Origin: Actinomycetes bacterium
Lineage (GTDB): Bacteria > Actinomycetota > Acidimicrobiia > Acidimicrobiales > RAAP-2
Assembly: GCA_021782915.1 (NCBI GenBank)
Contig: JAJXUK010000006.1
Location: forward strand, 1-64,000
DNA length: 64,000 nt
Reading direction: 5' to 3'
Position numbers and translations under genes: made by a program. Shown here one piece after another: positions 26,443 through 35,104 of the stretch (within the stretch, counting starts at the first letter, position 1; the number at the start of each line of letters is the position of its first letter). Under the pieces are notes generated by a model, which ran no database searches, was not told where the DNA came from, and saw only the letters and a program-made list of their open reading frames with translations.

Positions 26443-27350
26443 TGGTGGTGCCCTTGTCCGAGCTTGTCGGCGACGTGCTCCCACTCACGACTGAAGCGAT
26501 AGGAGTGCTGCAGCGGCGGCTGGGGTGCCTGGTACTCGATCCAGCGCACCAGCCCGTCGCTGCGGTTCTCGAATCCGTGGTCGGCTCCGACCCCGGCCCA
26601 GAGCACGTCGCCCGGGTGCAGGACGAGCTCATCGCCGTCGACCAAGGCGTGGACCTCGCCCTCGACGAAGACGTAGGCCTCCTCGAAGGGATGGTCGTGC
26701 GGGTGGGCGATTGCCGTGGGCTGGTAGTCGACGATGAAGACCGTGTGCAGTTGGGCGCCCACGCGCTGGTCGATCAGCATGCGCACGCCGATCCCGCTGT
26801 AGGCGAGCAGGGCCGTGGCCATCGATGGAGACGCAGTCGGGTCGTTCACGCCCGAACCACGTGCCAGGCGCCCGAGGTCCATCGAGTGCCCGTCGAAGCG
26901 AACGGCGTGCTGGTTGCGCGGGTCACGCATGTCGGGCACCACCGGCGTGGACTCAACGAGTGACTCGCCCGTGAAGAACGTGTCCTGACGCCGAGAGTCG
27001 TCCAGGTCCCCGGGGGCGTGGACCTGCATGTATCGGGCCCCCTGGTCGAGCGCGCGCAACGAGTACGTGACGCCCACGGGGATCACGATGCAGTGATCGG
27101 GTCCGAGCCAGGTGGTCCCGCCCAACATCGTGATCGTGAGTGCGCCGGAGAGGACGTAGAGGCTCGATTCGAAGGAGTGCACGACGGTCCCGATCGCGCC
27201 GCCTGCCTCGAGGTGTCCGACGAAGAGGCCCATGTGGGGCGAACCCGTGGCGCGGCTGATCAGCGTCTGCTGGGTGAAGCCCGTCGAGCTCGCGGCGTAG
27301 GCCGCTGGCGTCGCCGCCGCCGCATCGTCGATCCTGGTCAGGTAGTACAT
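26439..27350 (-). CDS. Bicupin protein
   Basis: This 303-residue protein has two cupin domains. The first (about residues 45-115) has HSFESSLYVLSG and DHCIVIPVG. The second (about 205-280) has HPHDHPFEEAYVFVEGEV and HPGDVLWAG. The first has fewer metal-binding residues than the second, which keeps the His-rich set. This layout is like (S)-ureidoglycine aminohydrolase and other bicupins of nitrogen-compound breakdown. GAAAGG precedes the ATG by about eight bases. It is cotranscribed with the SDR gene upstream, 12 bases away. Confidence 0.78.
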   Translation of the reverse strand: MYYLTRIDDAAAATPAAYAASSTGFTQQTLISRATGSPHMGLFVGHLEAGGAIGTVVHSFESSLYVLSGALTITMLGGTTWLGPDHCIVIPVGVTYSLRALDQGARYMQVHAPGDLDDSRRQDTFFTGESLVESTPVVPDMRDPRNQHAVRFDGHSMDLGRLARGSGVNDPTASPSMATALLAYSGIGVRMLIDQRVGAQLHTVFIVDYQPTAIAHPHDHPFEEAYVFVEGEVHALVDGDELVLHPGDVLWAGVGADHGFENRSDGLVRWIEYQAPQPPLQHSYRFSREWEHVADKLGQGHHH

Positions 27351-27362
27351 GTCGCCCTTTCG

Positions 27363-28061
27363 CTACTTGAGGAGCCACCCGCCGTCCATGGCGAGGTTGA
27401 CGCCATTGACGCCGGTGTTGTCCAAGAGGAACTCCACTGAGTGCACAATCTCGGCCATCGTCACGAGGCGCCCCAGCGGCGTGCGGCTGACGATGTTGCT
27501 GTTGTCCTTGTTCTCCCAGTAGGGGCTGTCGCCGATGATGCCGGGGTGCACCGCGTTGATGCGTACCGGCGCGAGCTCGGTGGCGAGCGAGTGAACGATC
27601 CCGACGACGCCGCCGTTGACCGTTGACACGGTGGTCGAGCCCGGGTAGGGCCGCTCGAGGGCGAGACCACCGAAGAGGACGATGGAGGCCTGCGGGCTGA
27701 AGCGCTCGCGCAGCACGTGGATCGCCTCGGTGTAGCCCACGAGCTTCAGGGTGACGAGTCGCACGGCGCGCTCGACGCTGTAGTCAGCGATGGTGTTCGA
27801 GTCGCGCTCGATCGCGGAGATCACGAGGTCATCAACGCGCCCGACGCTCGAGAGCGCGTCCTTGATCGTCTCGGGTTCGGAGAGATCGAGCGCTAGGCCA
27901 GTGACCCCCATGCCGATGTCCGCCGCGGCAGCCGAGGCGCTCTCGGTGCTGCGTCCGGTGAGATAGACCGTCGCCCCGCTGGAGGCGAGCGACTTGACGA
28001 TTTCTCGGCCGATTCCCTGCGTTCCCCCCAGCACGATCGCCGTGCGTCCCGAACGATCCAT
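27363..28061 (-). CDS. SDR-family oxidoreductase-like protein lacking the YxxxK motif
   Basis: This 232-residue short-chain dehydrogenase-like protein has the cofactor motif GGTQGIGRE and typical SDR core strands, ending in INAVHPGIIGD. At the position of the catalytic Tyr and Lys it reads VSTVN, so both residues appear replaced. Some SDR subfamilies share this and may bind cofactor without classical catalysis. The start ATG 28061 follows GGGGAAGG; the longer frame to 28103 lies in the promoter. First gene of a two-gene operon with the bicupin, divergent from the amidohydrolase. Confidence 0.75.
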   Translation of the reverse strand: MDRSGRTAIVLGGTQGIGREIVKSLASSGATVYLTGRSTESASAAAADIGMGVTGLALDLSEPETIKDALSSVGRVDDLVISAIERDSNTIADYSVERAVRLVTLKLVGYTEAIHVLRERFSPQASIVLFGGLALERPYPGSTTVSTVNGGVVGIVHSLATELAPVRINAVHPGIIGDSPYWENKDNSNIVSRTPLGRLVTMAEIVHSVEFLLDNTGVNGVNLAMDGGWLLK

Positions 28062-28074
28062 TGTCACCTTCCCC

Positions 28075-28103
28075 CTGTTCAACTGTTCAGTGTTGTCGAA
28101 CAT
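28075..28103. promoter_or_regulatory. TGTTCAA-type operator element, SDR promoter side
   Basis: This stretch reads CTGTTCAACTGTTCAG, then TGTTGTCGAACA after an overlap. TGTTC at 28076-28080 and GAACA at 28098-28102 form an inverted repeat. It resembles elements at 28248-28279 and 29835-29878, so all three may bind one regulator. The XRE-cupin regulator at 35105 is the obvious candidate. Confidence 0.4.
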
Positions 28104-28247
28104 ACATGAATCGTCGCCGTCGTGCTCGGTTCGTGGCCGAAGGTGCCGTCGGCCGGGCCGCGGAGCCTTAGAGATCCATGTTTTGACGCCTCGTGACGAG
28201 CGAGTGACATCCCACGTCCGCTCGATGGCTGTCCCGCCTGTGGACGG

Positions 28248-28290
28248 CCTGTACAGCGACCCTGTACAAAATTGAACACGGTGCTACGCT
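28248..28290. promoter_or_regulatory. Amidohydrolase promoter with repeated TGTACA and TGAACAC elements
   Basis: CCTGTACA occurs at 28248-28255 and again at 28261-28268, 13 bases apart. TTGAACAC follows at 28272-28279, which on the other strand reads GTGTTCAA. A -10-like TACGCT lies at 28285-28290. The leader to the ATG at 28323 is about 25-30 bases and holds a purine-rich ribosome site (GAAAGGGAAA). Confidence 0.45.
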
Positions 28291-28322
28291 CAGCGCCAGT
28301 CAGAGGGGGAAAGGGAAACGCA

Positions 28323-29762
28323 ATGACTGAACTCAAGACTTCTACGGGCGAGTCGCTTGAACGCGGCCGTCCAGTCGTCTTCCGACGGGGCCTGGTCATC
28401 ACCATGGACGGCGCGCATCGGGTGATCAAGAACTGCGACGTTGTGGTGGTCGACGGTGTGATTAGGGAAATCGGACCGAACCTCGCGGCGCCGGACACGG
28501 CGTTGGAGATTGACGCGTCGGACGGGATCGTTATGCCGGGCATGATCGACACCCACCGTCACATGTGGCAGACCGCGATGCGGGCTTACGGCGCGGACTG
28601 GACGTTGTCGCAGTACTTCGTCTGGTACTACCTGCAGCACGGCAAGAGCTTCCGGCCCCAGGACGTCTACGCGGGAAACCTGCTCTCCGGCCTGGAGGCG
28701 ATCGACGCCGGCGTTACGACATCGGTGGATTGGTCGCACGGTCTGCAGACGACCGAGCACGCCGACGCCGCCGTCGACGCCCTCGAGGCGGTCAGTGGAC
28801 GCTTCGTGCTCGCCTACGGCAACATTCAGCGGGGCCCGTGGGAGTGGACCACCGAGCCGGCGTTCCGGGACTTCTATCGTCGTCGCTTTGACGGAAAGGG
28901 CGACCGCTTGGGCTTTCAGATCGCCTTTGACGTGACCGGCGACCCGAGCTTTCCTGAGAAGGCGGCCTTCGACGTAGCCCGCGAGCTGGGCGTGGGCGTC
29001 ACGACGCACGCGGGTGTGCGCGGGGCAACCGGAGACGACAGCATTCGCCTGATGCACGAGAACAACTGCATGGGACCGAACACCATCTTCGTGCACGCCT
29101 CGACGCTCTCGGACGATTCGTACCACCGCATCGCGGCCTCGGGGGGGCACGCGTCCGTGTCCACCGAGAGCGAGCAGAGCGCCGGGCAGGGCTATCCCTC
29201 GTCCTGGAAGCTGCGCCAGTTCGACATTCCGATCTCGCTCAGCCACGACACCAGCGTGTGGTGGAGCGCTGACCTGTTCACCGCGATGCGCACCACGATT
29301 GGCGCGGACCGTTCGCGCCAGCACTTCGAGGCGCACCTGAAGGACGAGACCGTCACGAACCTCGACCTGCGCTGCGAAGAGGTCCTGCACTGGGCGACGC
29401 GCGGTGGCGCGGCGGCGCTGGGCATGGAGTCCAGCGTCGGCAGCCTCGAGGTGGGCAAGCGCGCCGACATCGTGCTGCTGAAGAACGAGCACTCGCCCGC
29501 GATGTTCCCGATCATCAACCCGTACGGGCACGTCGTGATGCAGGCCCAGCGCAACGAGGTGCACACGGTGCTGGTCGACGGCAACGTGGTCAAGCACGAC
29601 GGACGTCTGGTGGGCGCGGACCTCAAGCGCGCTCGCCAGCTCACGGACGAGACGGTCTCGTACCTGGCGGACACGCTGGGCGAGGAGGCCTGGAACGGCG
29701 GGATGTTCCCGGAGGTCCCGGAGCGCCAGAAGCGCGAGAATCCGTACCAATACACGAAGTAG
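28323..29762 (+). CDS. Amidohydrolase/deaminase of the TRZ/ATZ (cytosine-deaminase-like) group
   Basis: This 479-residue protein of the amidohydrolase superfamily has metal-binding DTHRHMW (HxH) near residue 80, a central THAGV His, and a late SHDTS with the metal Asp. It ends with GSLEVGKRADIVLL, typical of guanine- and cytosine-deaminase and atrazine-chlorohydrolase relatives. The family hydrolyses or deaminates nitrogen rings. The ATG at 28323 is chosen over the earlier ATG at 28272 because it follows GAAAGGGAAA and lies after the promoter. It faces the SDR operon and is followed by a strong terminator. Confidence 0.85.
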   Translation: MTELKTSTGESLERGRPVVFRRGLVITMDGAHRVIKNCDVVVVDGVIREIGPNLAAPDTALEIDASDGIVMPGMIDTHRHMWQTAMRAYGADWTLSQYFVWYYLQHGKSFRPQDVYAGNLLSGLEAIDAGVTTSVDWSHGLQTTEHADAAVDALEAVSGRFVLAYGNIQRGPWEWTTEPAFRDFYRRRFDGKGDRLGFQIAFDVTGDPSFPEKAAFDVARELGVGVTTHAGVRGATGDDSIRLMHENNCMGPNTIFVHASTLSDDSYHRIAASGGHASVSTESEQSAGQGYPSSWKLRQFDIPISLSHDTSVWWSADLFTAMRTTIGADRSRQHFEAHLKDETVTNLDLRCEEVLHWATRGGAAALGMESSVGSLEVGKRADIVLLKNEHSPAMFPIINPYGHVVMQAQRNEVHTVLVDGNVVKHDGRLVGADLKRARQLTDETVSYLADTLGEEAWNGGMFPEVPERQKRENPYQYTK

Positions 29763-29790
29763 CGCCTCACCTTCCTGGTGAGTGGGCATC

Positions 29791-29819
29791 GAGGGCCGGC
29801 CGCGCTGCGGCCGGCCCTC
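29791..29819 (+). terminator. Terminator-like hairpin after the amidohydrolase
   Basis: GAGGGCCGGCCGC pairs perfectly with GCGGCCGGCCCTC across a three-base loop (GCT). It starts 29 bases after the stop. No U-run follows, as is common in GC-rich actinobacteria. Confidence 0.65.
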
Positions 29820-29834
29820 AGCGTTCACCGAGGG

Positions 29835-29887
29835 GTGTTCAAAAGTGTTCGGTATCACTTGACACGTTTAGTGAACATCGCTAGTGT
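29835..29887 (+). promoter_or_regulatory. Promoter of the sugar-type ABC operon with operator-like repeats
   Basis: TTGACA at 29859-29864 and TAGTGT at 29882-29887 are 17 bases apart, a good housekeeping promoter. Around it GTGTTCAA (29835-29842), GTGTTC (29845-29850) and GTGAACA (29871-29877, inside the spacer) form direct and inverted repeats. A protein bound there would block RNA polymerase. The first repeat matches the elements in the 28.0-28.3 kb divergent promoter. Confidence 0.6.
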
Positions 29888-29982
29888 CACCGCGTTGGCC
29901 GTGAATCGGCCCTCGAAGAGGGCGGCGGTTGACACCGGTCGTGCGTGAGGTGCGTTCGACGGAAAATGAGGGGGGAGCACCA

Positions 29983-30987
29983 ATGGTGAGATCCAGGATG
30001 CGCTGGCTGTCCACGACGGCCGTCGGCGCGCTGTGCCTGTCGACGGGACTCGTGAGTTTGAGCACGTCAGCCCAGGCAGCAGCGAAGAAGAAGGTGTACC
30101 ACGTTGCGTACATGTCGTACGCCGTGGCCAATAGCTACGACGCGCCGATGCTTGCCGCCGCCAAGGCAGTTGCGGCGGCTGACGGAGTGCAGGTCACCGT
30201 CTTTGACGCCAACAACAGCCCGACGACGCAGGTCTCGCAGTTGCAGGACGTCATGAGTTCGGGCAAGTACCAGGGCGTCGTGCTCCAGCCGATCTACGGC
30301 GCGGCGGAGATCAAGACGGTGCGCCAGGTGATCGCCCACCACATCAAGGTCGTGAACATCGACCAGATCCTCGGCCTCAAGTACACGACTGACAAGATCC
30401 AGGTGCCCGGCCTGTCGGGCAACGTGGTGTTCTTCCCGTCCAAGATCGGCACTCAGCTGGCCGTGCTGGCCAACAAGGCGTGCGCCGGGGCGAATCCGTG
30501 CAACATTGGCCTGGTCCACAACTACAAGGGCTACGAGCCTGACGCCGCGGTGAGCGCCGCGTTCGCCACACAACTGGTCAAGTATCCCAACGACAAGGTC
30601 GTGGACGAAGTGGACGGCCTGTACCAGGTCGGTGCCTCCACCACCCAGGTGCAGAACATGCTCCAGGCCAATCCGGGTCTCAACGTCATCGTCGGCTCGG
30701 ACCAGAACTGCGAGGGCGCACAGATTGCCCTGGGAACTGCCAAGACGACCAAGCTGGTCTGCTACGGCGCCAGCGCGGCGAGCGTTCCCGGGCTGAAGAG
30801 CGGTCTGTGGTTCGCCGACGTCGCCCAGATGCCGGCAACGGAGGGTCAGCTGGGAATGGAGATGGTCATCCGGGCCATGAGGACCGGCAAGCCGCAGGGT
30901 TCGAAGAACCCGGTCGCGGGTCTTCCCAACGGTGGCGTGATCACGGCTGCCAACCTGAGGACGTTCACGCCCGAGTGGCCGGGTTGA
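29983..30987 (+). CDS. Sugar/ribose-type ABC transporter substrate-binding protein
   Basis: This 334-residue secreted protein has a Sec signal peptide (about residues 1-33, ending near SAQAAA). It matches the Peripla_BP_4 (RbsB-like) family, with an early YMSYAVANSYDAPMLAAA segment and a mid VVLQPIYGAAEIKTVRQV segment. Such proteins carry sugars, autoinducers, or polyols and purines. The ATG at 29983 follows GGGGGGAGCACC. It is the first gene of the operon with ATPase, permease and the M24 protein, so the ligand is probably the M24 or amidohydrolase substrate rather than ribose. Confidence 0.88.
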   Translation: MVRSRMRWLSTTAVGALCLSTGLVSLSTSAQAAAKKKVYHVAYMSYAVANSYDAPMLAAAKAVAAADGVQVTVFDANNSPTTQVSQLQDVMSSGKYQGVVLQPIYGAAEIKTVRQVIAHHIKVVNIDQILGLKYTTDKIQVPGLSGNVVFFPSKIGTQLAVLANKACAGANPCNIGLVHNYKGYEPDAAVSAAFATQLVKYPNDKVVDEVDGLYQVGASTTQVQNMLQANPGLNVIVGSDQNCEGAQIALGTAKTTKLVCYGASAASVPGLKSGLWFADVAQMPATEGQLGMEMVIRAMRTGKPQGSKNPVAGLPNGGVITAANLRTFTPEWPG

Positions 30988-31047
30988 TCCCCGCGCCTCG
31001 CAGGTAGCACGACCGACGTCAGCCTGACTTCGCGGAACTGAGCTTCG

Positions 31048-32592
31048 ATGTCAGAGAGCGATTCCATGGACGGGGACCACCGGACCGCCGGCGCTCCCGG
31101 TGACGACCTAGTCGTCACCGGGGTGTCGAAGCGGTTCGGTGGTGTCCCGGCCCTGAGTCAGGTCTCGGTCACGATCAAGGCGGGCACCGTTCACGCACTC
31201 ATCGGAGAGAACGGAGCGGGCAAGTCCACCCTGGGCAAGATCATCTCGGGGGTGATCGAGCCCGACGAGGGCAGCGTGGTGCTGGGCGGTGCGCCACTTC
31301 ACATGCGCTCGCCCCGCGAGGCCATGGCGCACGGAATCGTCACGATTGCCCAGGAGCTGGCCATCGTGCCCAGTCTGAGCGTGGCCGAGAACGTGTACCT
31401 CGGGGCCGAGGTGGCGACCGGAGGATTCGTGCGCCGGCGTGAGGCGCGTCGTCGTTTTCGCGAGCTGGCTCAACGGGTCGGCTTCGATTTGCAGCCCGAC
31501 GTGCCCGCGGGTGCACTGTCCACCGCCGACAAGCAGAAGGTGGAGATCATGCGCGCTCTCTCGCGCAACGCCTCCTTCGTCGTCATGGACGAGCCGTCAG
31601 CGGCCCTCTCGAGTCACGAGACCGCGGCGCTGCACCACATCATTCGCTCCTTGACCGCGCAGGGTACGGCGGTCATCTTGATTTCACACTTCCTGTCCGA
31701 GGTGCTGTCGCTCTCGGACACGATCACCACCCTGCGCGACGGCCACTTGATCCGAACGGTGGAGGCGTCGGGGGCGACGGAGGACTCCTTGATCGAGGGC
31801 ATGCTGGGACGGTCGCTGTCCGCGGCGTTCCCCGACAAGACGCCGGCACCACCGGACGCTCCGGTCGTGCTGGACGTGAGTCACCTGTGTGCTCCCAAGG
31901 TGGAGGACTGCTCCTTCGTGCTCCATTGCGGCGAGATCCTGGGGATCGCCGGGCTGGTGGGTGCCGGCCGATCAGAGCTGGCGCGAGCGATCCTTCGCGA
32001 CGCGCGCTCGTCGGCTGGCTCGGTGCGTCTCGACGGTCAGGAGTTGGCCGGGCACAGCCCGCGCCGGGCCATTCGCCGGGGTCTCGTGCTCATACCCGAG
32101 TCGCGCAAGGAGATGGGCCTGCTGATGGGTCGCTCGGTGCGCGAGAACATCTCGCTGTCACGCCTTGACCTGGTGAGTCGCGCGGGCTGGGTCGCACGAC
32201 TCCGCGAGCGGCGCGAGGTGGCCGCTCTGATGAGCAAGACCACCGTGAAGGCGGCCGACATGGGGTTGCCCGCGACCATGCTCTCCGGCGGGAACCAGCA
32301 GAAGTTGCTGTTCGCTCGCTCGGTGATGTGCGCTCCCACGGTCCTCATCGCCGATGAGCCCACCCGTGGTGTCGACGTGGGATCCAAGCGCGCCATCTAT
32401 GACCTGTTGGTCCAGATGGCCCAGGACGGGATGGGGATCATCGTCATCTCGTCGGAACTGGAGGAGGTGCTCGGACTAGCCCACCGAGTACTCGTGATGC
32501 GCCACGGCCGAATCTCGGCCGAGCTGACGGGCCCGGACATGACTGAAGGCGCTGTCCTCGCGGCCGCCTTCGCCGAGACCAGTGCCAGCTGA
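31048..32592 (+). CDS. Sugar-type ABC transporter ATPase, RbsA/MglA-like (two modules)
   Basis: This 514-residue protein has two fused ATPase modules. The first has Walker A GENGAGKST, the degenerate signature LSTADKQK and Walker B VVMDEPSAAL. The second has the weak Walker A GLVGAGRSE typical of the second module of this family, then LSGGNQQK and LIADEPTRGVD. It energises the RbsC-like permease 9 bases downstream. The start ATG 31048 lies 60 bases after the binding protein; an ATG at 31066 is an alternative. Confidence 0.92.
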   Translation: MSESDSMDGDHRTAGAPGDDLVVTGVSKRFGGVPALSQVSVTIKAGTVHALIGENGAGKSTLGKIISGVIEPDEGSVVLGGAPLHMRSPREAMAHGIVTIAQELAIVPSLSVAENVYLGAEVATGGFVRRREARRRFRELAQRVGFDLQPDVPAGALSTADKQKVEIMRALSRNASFVVMDEPSAALSSHETAALHHIIRSLTAQGTAVILISHFLSEVLSLSDTITTLRDGHLIRTVEASGATEDSLIEGMLGRSLSAAFPDKTPAPPDAPVVLDVSHLCAPKVEDCSFVLHCGEILGIAGLVGAGRSELARAILRDARSSAGSVRLDGQELAGHSPRRAIRRGLVLIPESRKEMGLLMGRSVRENISLSRLDLVSRAGWVARLRERREVAALMSKTTVKAADMGLPATMLSGGNQQKLLFARSVMCAPTVLIADEPTRGVDVGSKRAIYDLLVQMAQDGMGIIVISSELEEVLGLAHRVLVMRHGRISAELTGPDMTEGAVLAAAFAETSAS

Positions 32593-32601
32593 GGAGACGA
32601 G

Positions 32602-33612
32602 ATGACCAGGCACACAATGAGCAACGTGGCCCCACCCACCGACCTCGAGGCCGTGGCGTCCGGAACGCGCGCGTCGCGACTCATGCAGTCGTGGCGCATG
32701 GCGGGGATCTTCATACCCTTTCTCATCCTCTTCATCGTCCTGTCGATCACCAGCTCGGCCTTCTTGCACACCGCGAACCTGATCAACATCCTTGATCAGC
32801 AGGCCTCGACTCTCTGCATCGCCGCGGCGGGCACTCTCGTGCTCGTGGCCGGGGGCATCGACCTCTCGGTGGGCTCGACCTACGCCCTAGCCGGAGTGAC
32901 GGCGGGCCAGATCGGCCAGCACCACTCCATCTTCATCGCGATCGCGGTGGCCCTCGCCATCGGCCTGCTGGTGGGCCTGGTCAACGGCGTGGTCGTCACC
33001 GTGTTCAAGATCAGCCCGTTGATCACCACGTTGGCAATGTCCTACGTCATCGAGGGGCTCGCCCTCAAGATCACCGCGGGCAACCTGATCCTGACCGGCA
33101 ATATCCCGGGCTTCACCACCTTCGCGACGGCGACGTTCCTGAGCGTGCCCAGTGCCGTGTGGATGACGGCCGTCTTCGTCGTCGTCCTCGCTCTGCTGCT
33201 GTCGCGCACGACCTTCGGACGCTACGTCGTGGCCGCCGGCGGCAACGCGGAGGCCGCGCGCTTGGCCGGCGTGCGAGTGGGTGGCATCAAGATCACCACC
33301 TTCGTTCTGAGTGGTCTCGCCGCCGCACTCGGCGGCGTCATCGACGCCTCGCGCCTCGGCAGCATCCTGGCCAACAGCGGCGGCGCCGGCCTGTCCTTCA
33401 CCGTGCTCGCGGGCATCGTCGTCGGTGGCACGTCGATCGCGGGTGGCGAGGGCTCCGGCTGGCGCACCGCGATCGGTGTTCTCTTCATCGCGCTGATCGG
33501 CAACGGGTTCGACCTGCTGGGAGTGGACCCCAACTGGCAGCAGATCGTCCTGGGGCTGATCCTGCTGGTGGCAGTGGGCTTGGACATGTGGACGCGCCGG
33601 GCGCGTCGGTAG
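32602..33612 (+). CDS. Sugar-type ABC transporter permease, RbsC-like
   Basis: This 336-residue membrane protein has about eight to ten helices. It contains the family pattern LVAGGIDLSVGS near residue 85 and GGNAEAARLAGV near 215, and ends with GFDLLGVDPNWQQIVLGLILL. It completes the importer with the preceding ATPase and binding protein. The start ATG 32602 follows GAGGAGACGAG. It is followed after about 36 bases by the M24 gene. Confidence 0.92.
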   Translation: MTRHTMSNVAPPTDLEAVASGTRASRLMQSWRMAGIFIPFLILFIVLSITSSAFLHTANLINILDQQASTLCIAAAGTLVLVAGGIDLSVGSTYALAGVTAGQIGQHHSIFIAIAVALAIGLLVGLVNGVVVTVFKISPLITTLAMSYVIEGLALKITAGNLILTGNIPGFTTFATATFLSVPSAVWMTAVFVVVLALLLSRTTFGRYVVAAGGNAEAARLAGVRVGGIKITTFVLSGLAAALGGVIDASRLGSILANSGGAGLSFTVLAGIVVGGTSIAGGEGSGWRTAIGVLFIALIGNGFDLLGVDPNWQQIVLGLILLVAVGLDMWTRRARR

Positions 33613-33648
33613 GTAGTGAGCGGCGGCGACGTCGAAAGAGGAGGAACC

Positions 33649-34995
33649 ATGGGAGTTCACACGCACGGCACGAACAACGTGGACTGGGAGGCGCGTGTCG
33701 ACATGCCGCGCCTGCGCGAGGCGCGCCTGGCGCGCCTGCAGGCTGAGCTCGAGCGCTCGGATATGGGCGCGCTGCTGACCTTCGACTTCCACAACATCCG
33801 CTACATGACCGGCACCCACATCGGCACGTGGGCGATGGACAAGCTGATCCGATTCGCGCTCCTGCCGCGCGGTGGCAAGCCGGTCGTGTGGGACTTCGGC
33901 TCGGCCGCTCGGCACCACCAGATGTACAACCCGTGGCTGAGCGGCGTGCAGGTCCTGCCCGATGGCTCCCAGGTTCCCTACGAGGGCGCGCGCGCGGGCA
34001 TCTCGACGCTGCGCGGGGCCATCCCTCCGGCGGCCGACCGGGCGGGCTCGGTGGCCGAGAAGGTCAAGGAGGTCCTGGCCCAGTACGGACTGGCGAACGA
34101 GCCCATCGGCGTGGACATCATCGAGATGCCGGTGTTGACGGCCTTCGCCAAGGAGGGCATGACCCTCGTCGACGGTCAGCAGGTCTTCCTCGCGGCGCGG
34201 CGCATCAAGACCGGCGACGAGATCACCCTGCTGACGCAGGCGGCCTCCATGGTCGACGCCGCCTACGAGGAGCTGTACACGTTCCTGCGCGCGGGCGTGC
34301 GCGAGAACGAGTGCGTGGCGCTGGTCAACAAGACGCTCTACGACCTGGGCAGCGAGCACGTCGAAGGCGTGAACGCGATCTCCGGTGAGCGCTGCAGCCC
34401 GCACCCGCACGTCTACTCGGACCGGCTGATCCGCCCCGGGGACCCGGCGTTCTTCGACATCCTGCACAGCTTCAACGGGTACCGCACGTGCTACTACCGC
34501 ACGTTCGCCGTGGGCAGCGCCTCCGTGGCCCAGCGCGACGCCTACACGAAGTGCCGCGAGCTCATCGACACGGCGATCGCCATGGTCAAGCCGGGCGTCA
34601 CGACGGCCGACGTCGTCGCGGTCTGGCCCCGGGCCCAGGACTTCGGGTTCCCGTCAGAGGAGGCCGCCTTCGGTCTGCAGTACGGCCATGGTGTGGGCCT
34701 GTCCATCTGGGAGCGGCCGATCTTCAGTCGCATGATCTCCTTTGAGCACCCCGAGGTCCTCGAGGAGGGCATGGTGTTCGCCCTCGAGACCTACTGGCCC
34801 GCCAAGGACGGCTGGTCGGCGGCGCGCATCGAGGAGGAGGTCGTGGTCACGGCCACGGGCTGCGAGGTCATCACCAAGTTCCCGGCGGAGGAGCTGCTGG
34901 TGGCCGGTCAGCGCTACTACTCCGCGGGCGGCTCTTTGAGCGAGTTGCGTGAGTCGCAGTCGAACCTGAACACCTCCTGGGGTCGGGGCGAGTGA
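33649..34995 (+). CDS. Creatinase-like M24-family protein with lost metal Asp
   Basis: This 448-residue protein has the creatinase N-terminal domain (about residues 20-180) and the C-terminal pita-bread fold (about 190-430). In M24 peptidases two Asp residues bind metals; here Asp270 is kept but the second position is Cys281 in GYRTCYYRTF. His347 (GHGVGLSIW), Glu380 (ALETYW) and the RIEEEV acidic group remain. This pattern is nearer to creatinase, which is metal-free, than to aminopeptidases. The likely role is hydrolysis of a guanidino or amide bond. The ATG follows GAGGAGGAACC. It closes the ABC operon. Confidence 0.78.
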   Translation: MGVHTHGTNNVDWEARVDMPRLREARLARLQAELERSDMGALLTFDFHNIRYMTGTHIGTWAMDKLIRFALLPRGGKPVVWDFGSAARHHQMYNPWLSGVQVLPDGSQVPYEGARAGISTLRGAIPPAADRAGSVAEKVKEVLAQYGLANEPIGVDIIEMPVLTAFAKEGMTLVDGQQVFLAARRIKTGDEITLLTQAASMVDAAYEELYTFLRAGVRENECVALVNKTLYDLGSEHVEGVNAISGERCSPHPHVYSDRLIRPGDPAFFDILHSFNGYRTCYYRTFAVGSASVAQRDAYTKCRELIDTAIAMVKPGVTTADVVAVWPRAQDFGFPSEEAAFGLQYGHGVGLSIWERPIFSRMISFEHPEVLEEGMVFALETYWPAKDGWSAARIEEEVVVTATGCEVITKFPAEELLVAGQRYYSAGGSLSELRESQSNLNTSWGRGE

Positions 34996-35029
34996 CACGT
35001 CGCCGGCCGGACTAGTTGAAGGCGCTCGG

Positions 35030-35035
35030 TATGAT
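35030..35035 (+). promoter_or_regulatory. Likely -10 box of the XRE-cupin regulator
   Basis: TATGAT is a near-consensus -10 hexamer about 70 bases before the regulator start. A matching -35 box is not obvious. Confidence 0.4.
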
Positions 35036-35104
35036 GCCGACATCGGATGCCCGTGGGTGTCGTGAACGGTTGGTCGCGTGCGGCACCGAGGGAGAGGCGG
35101 GCTG

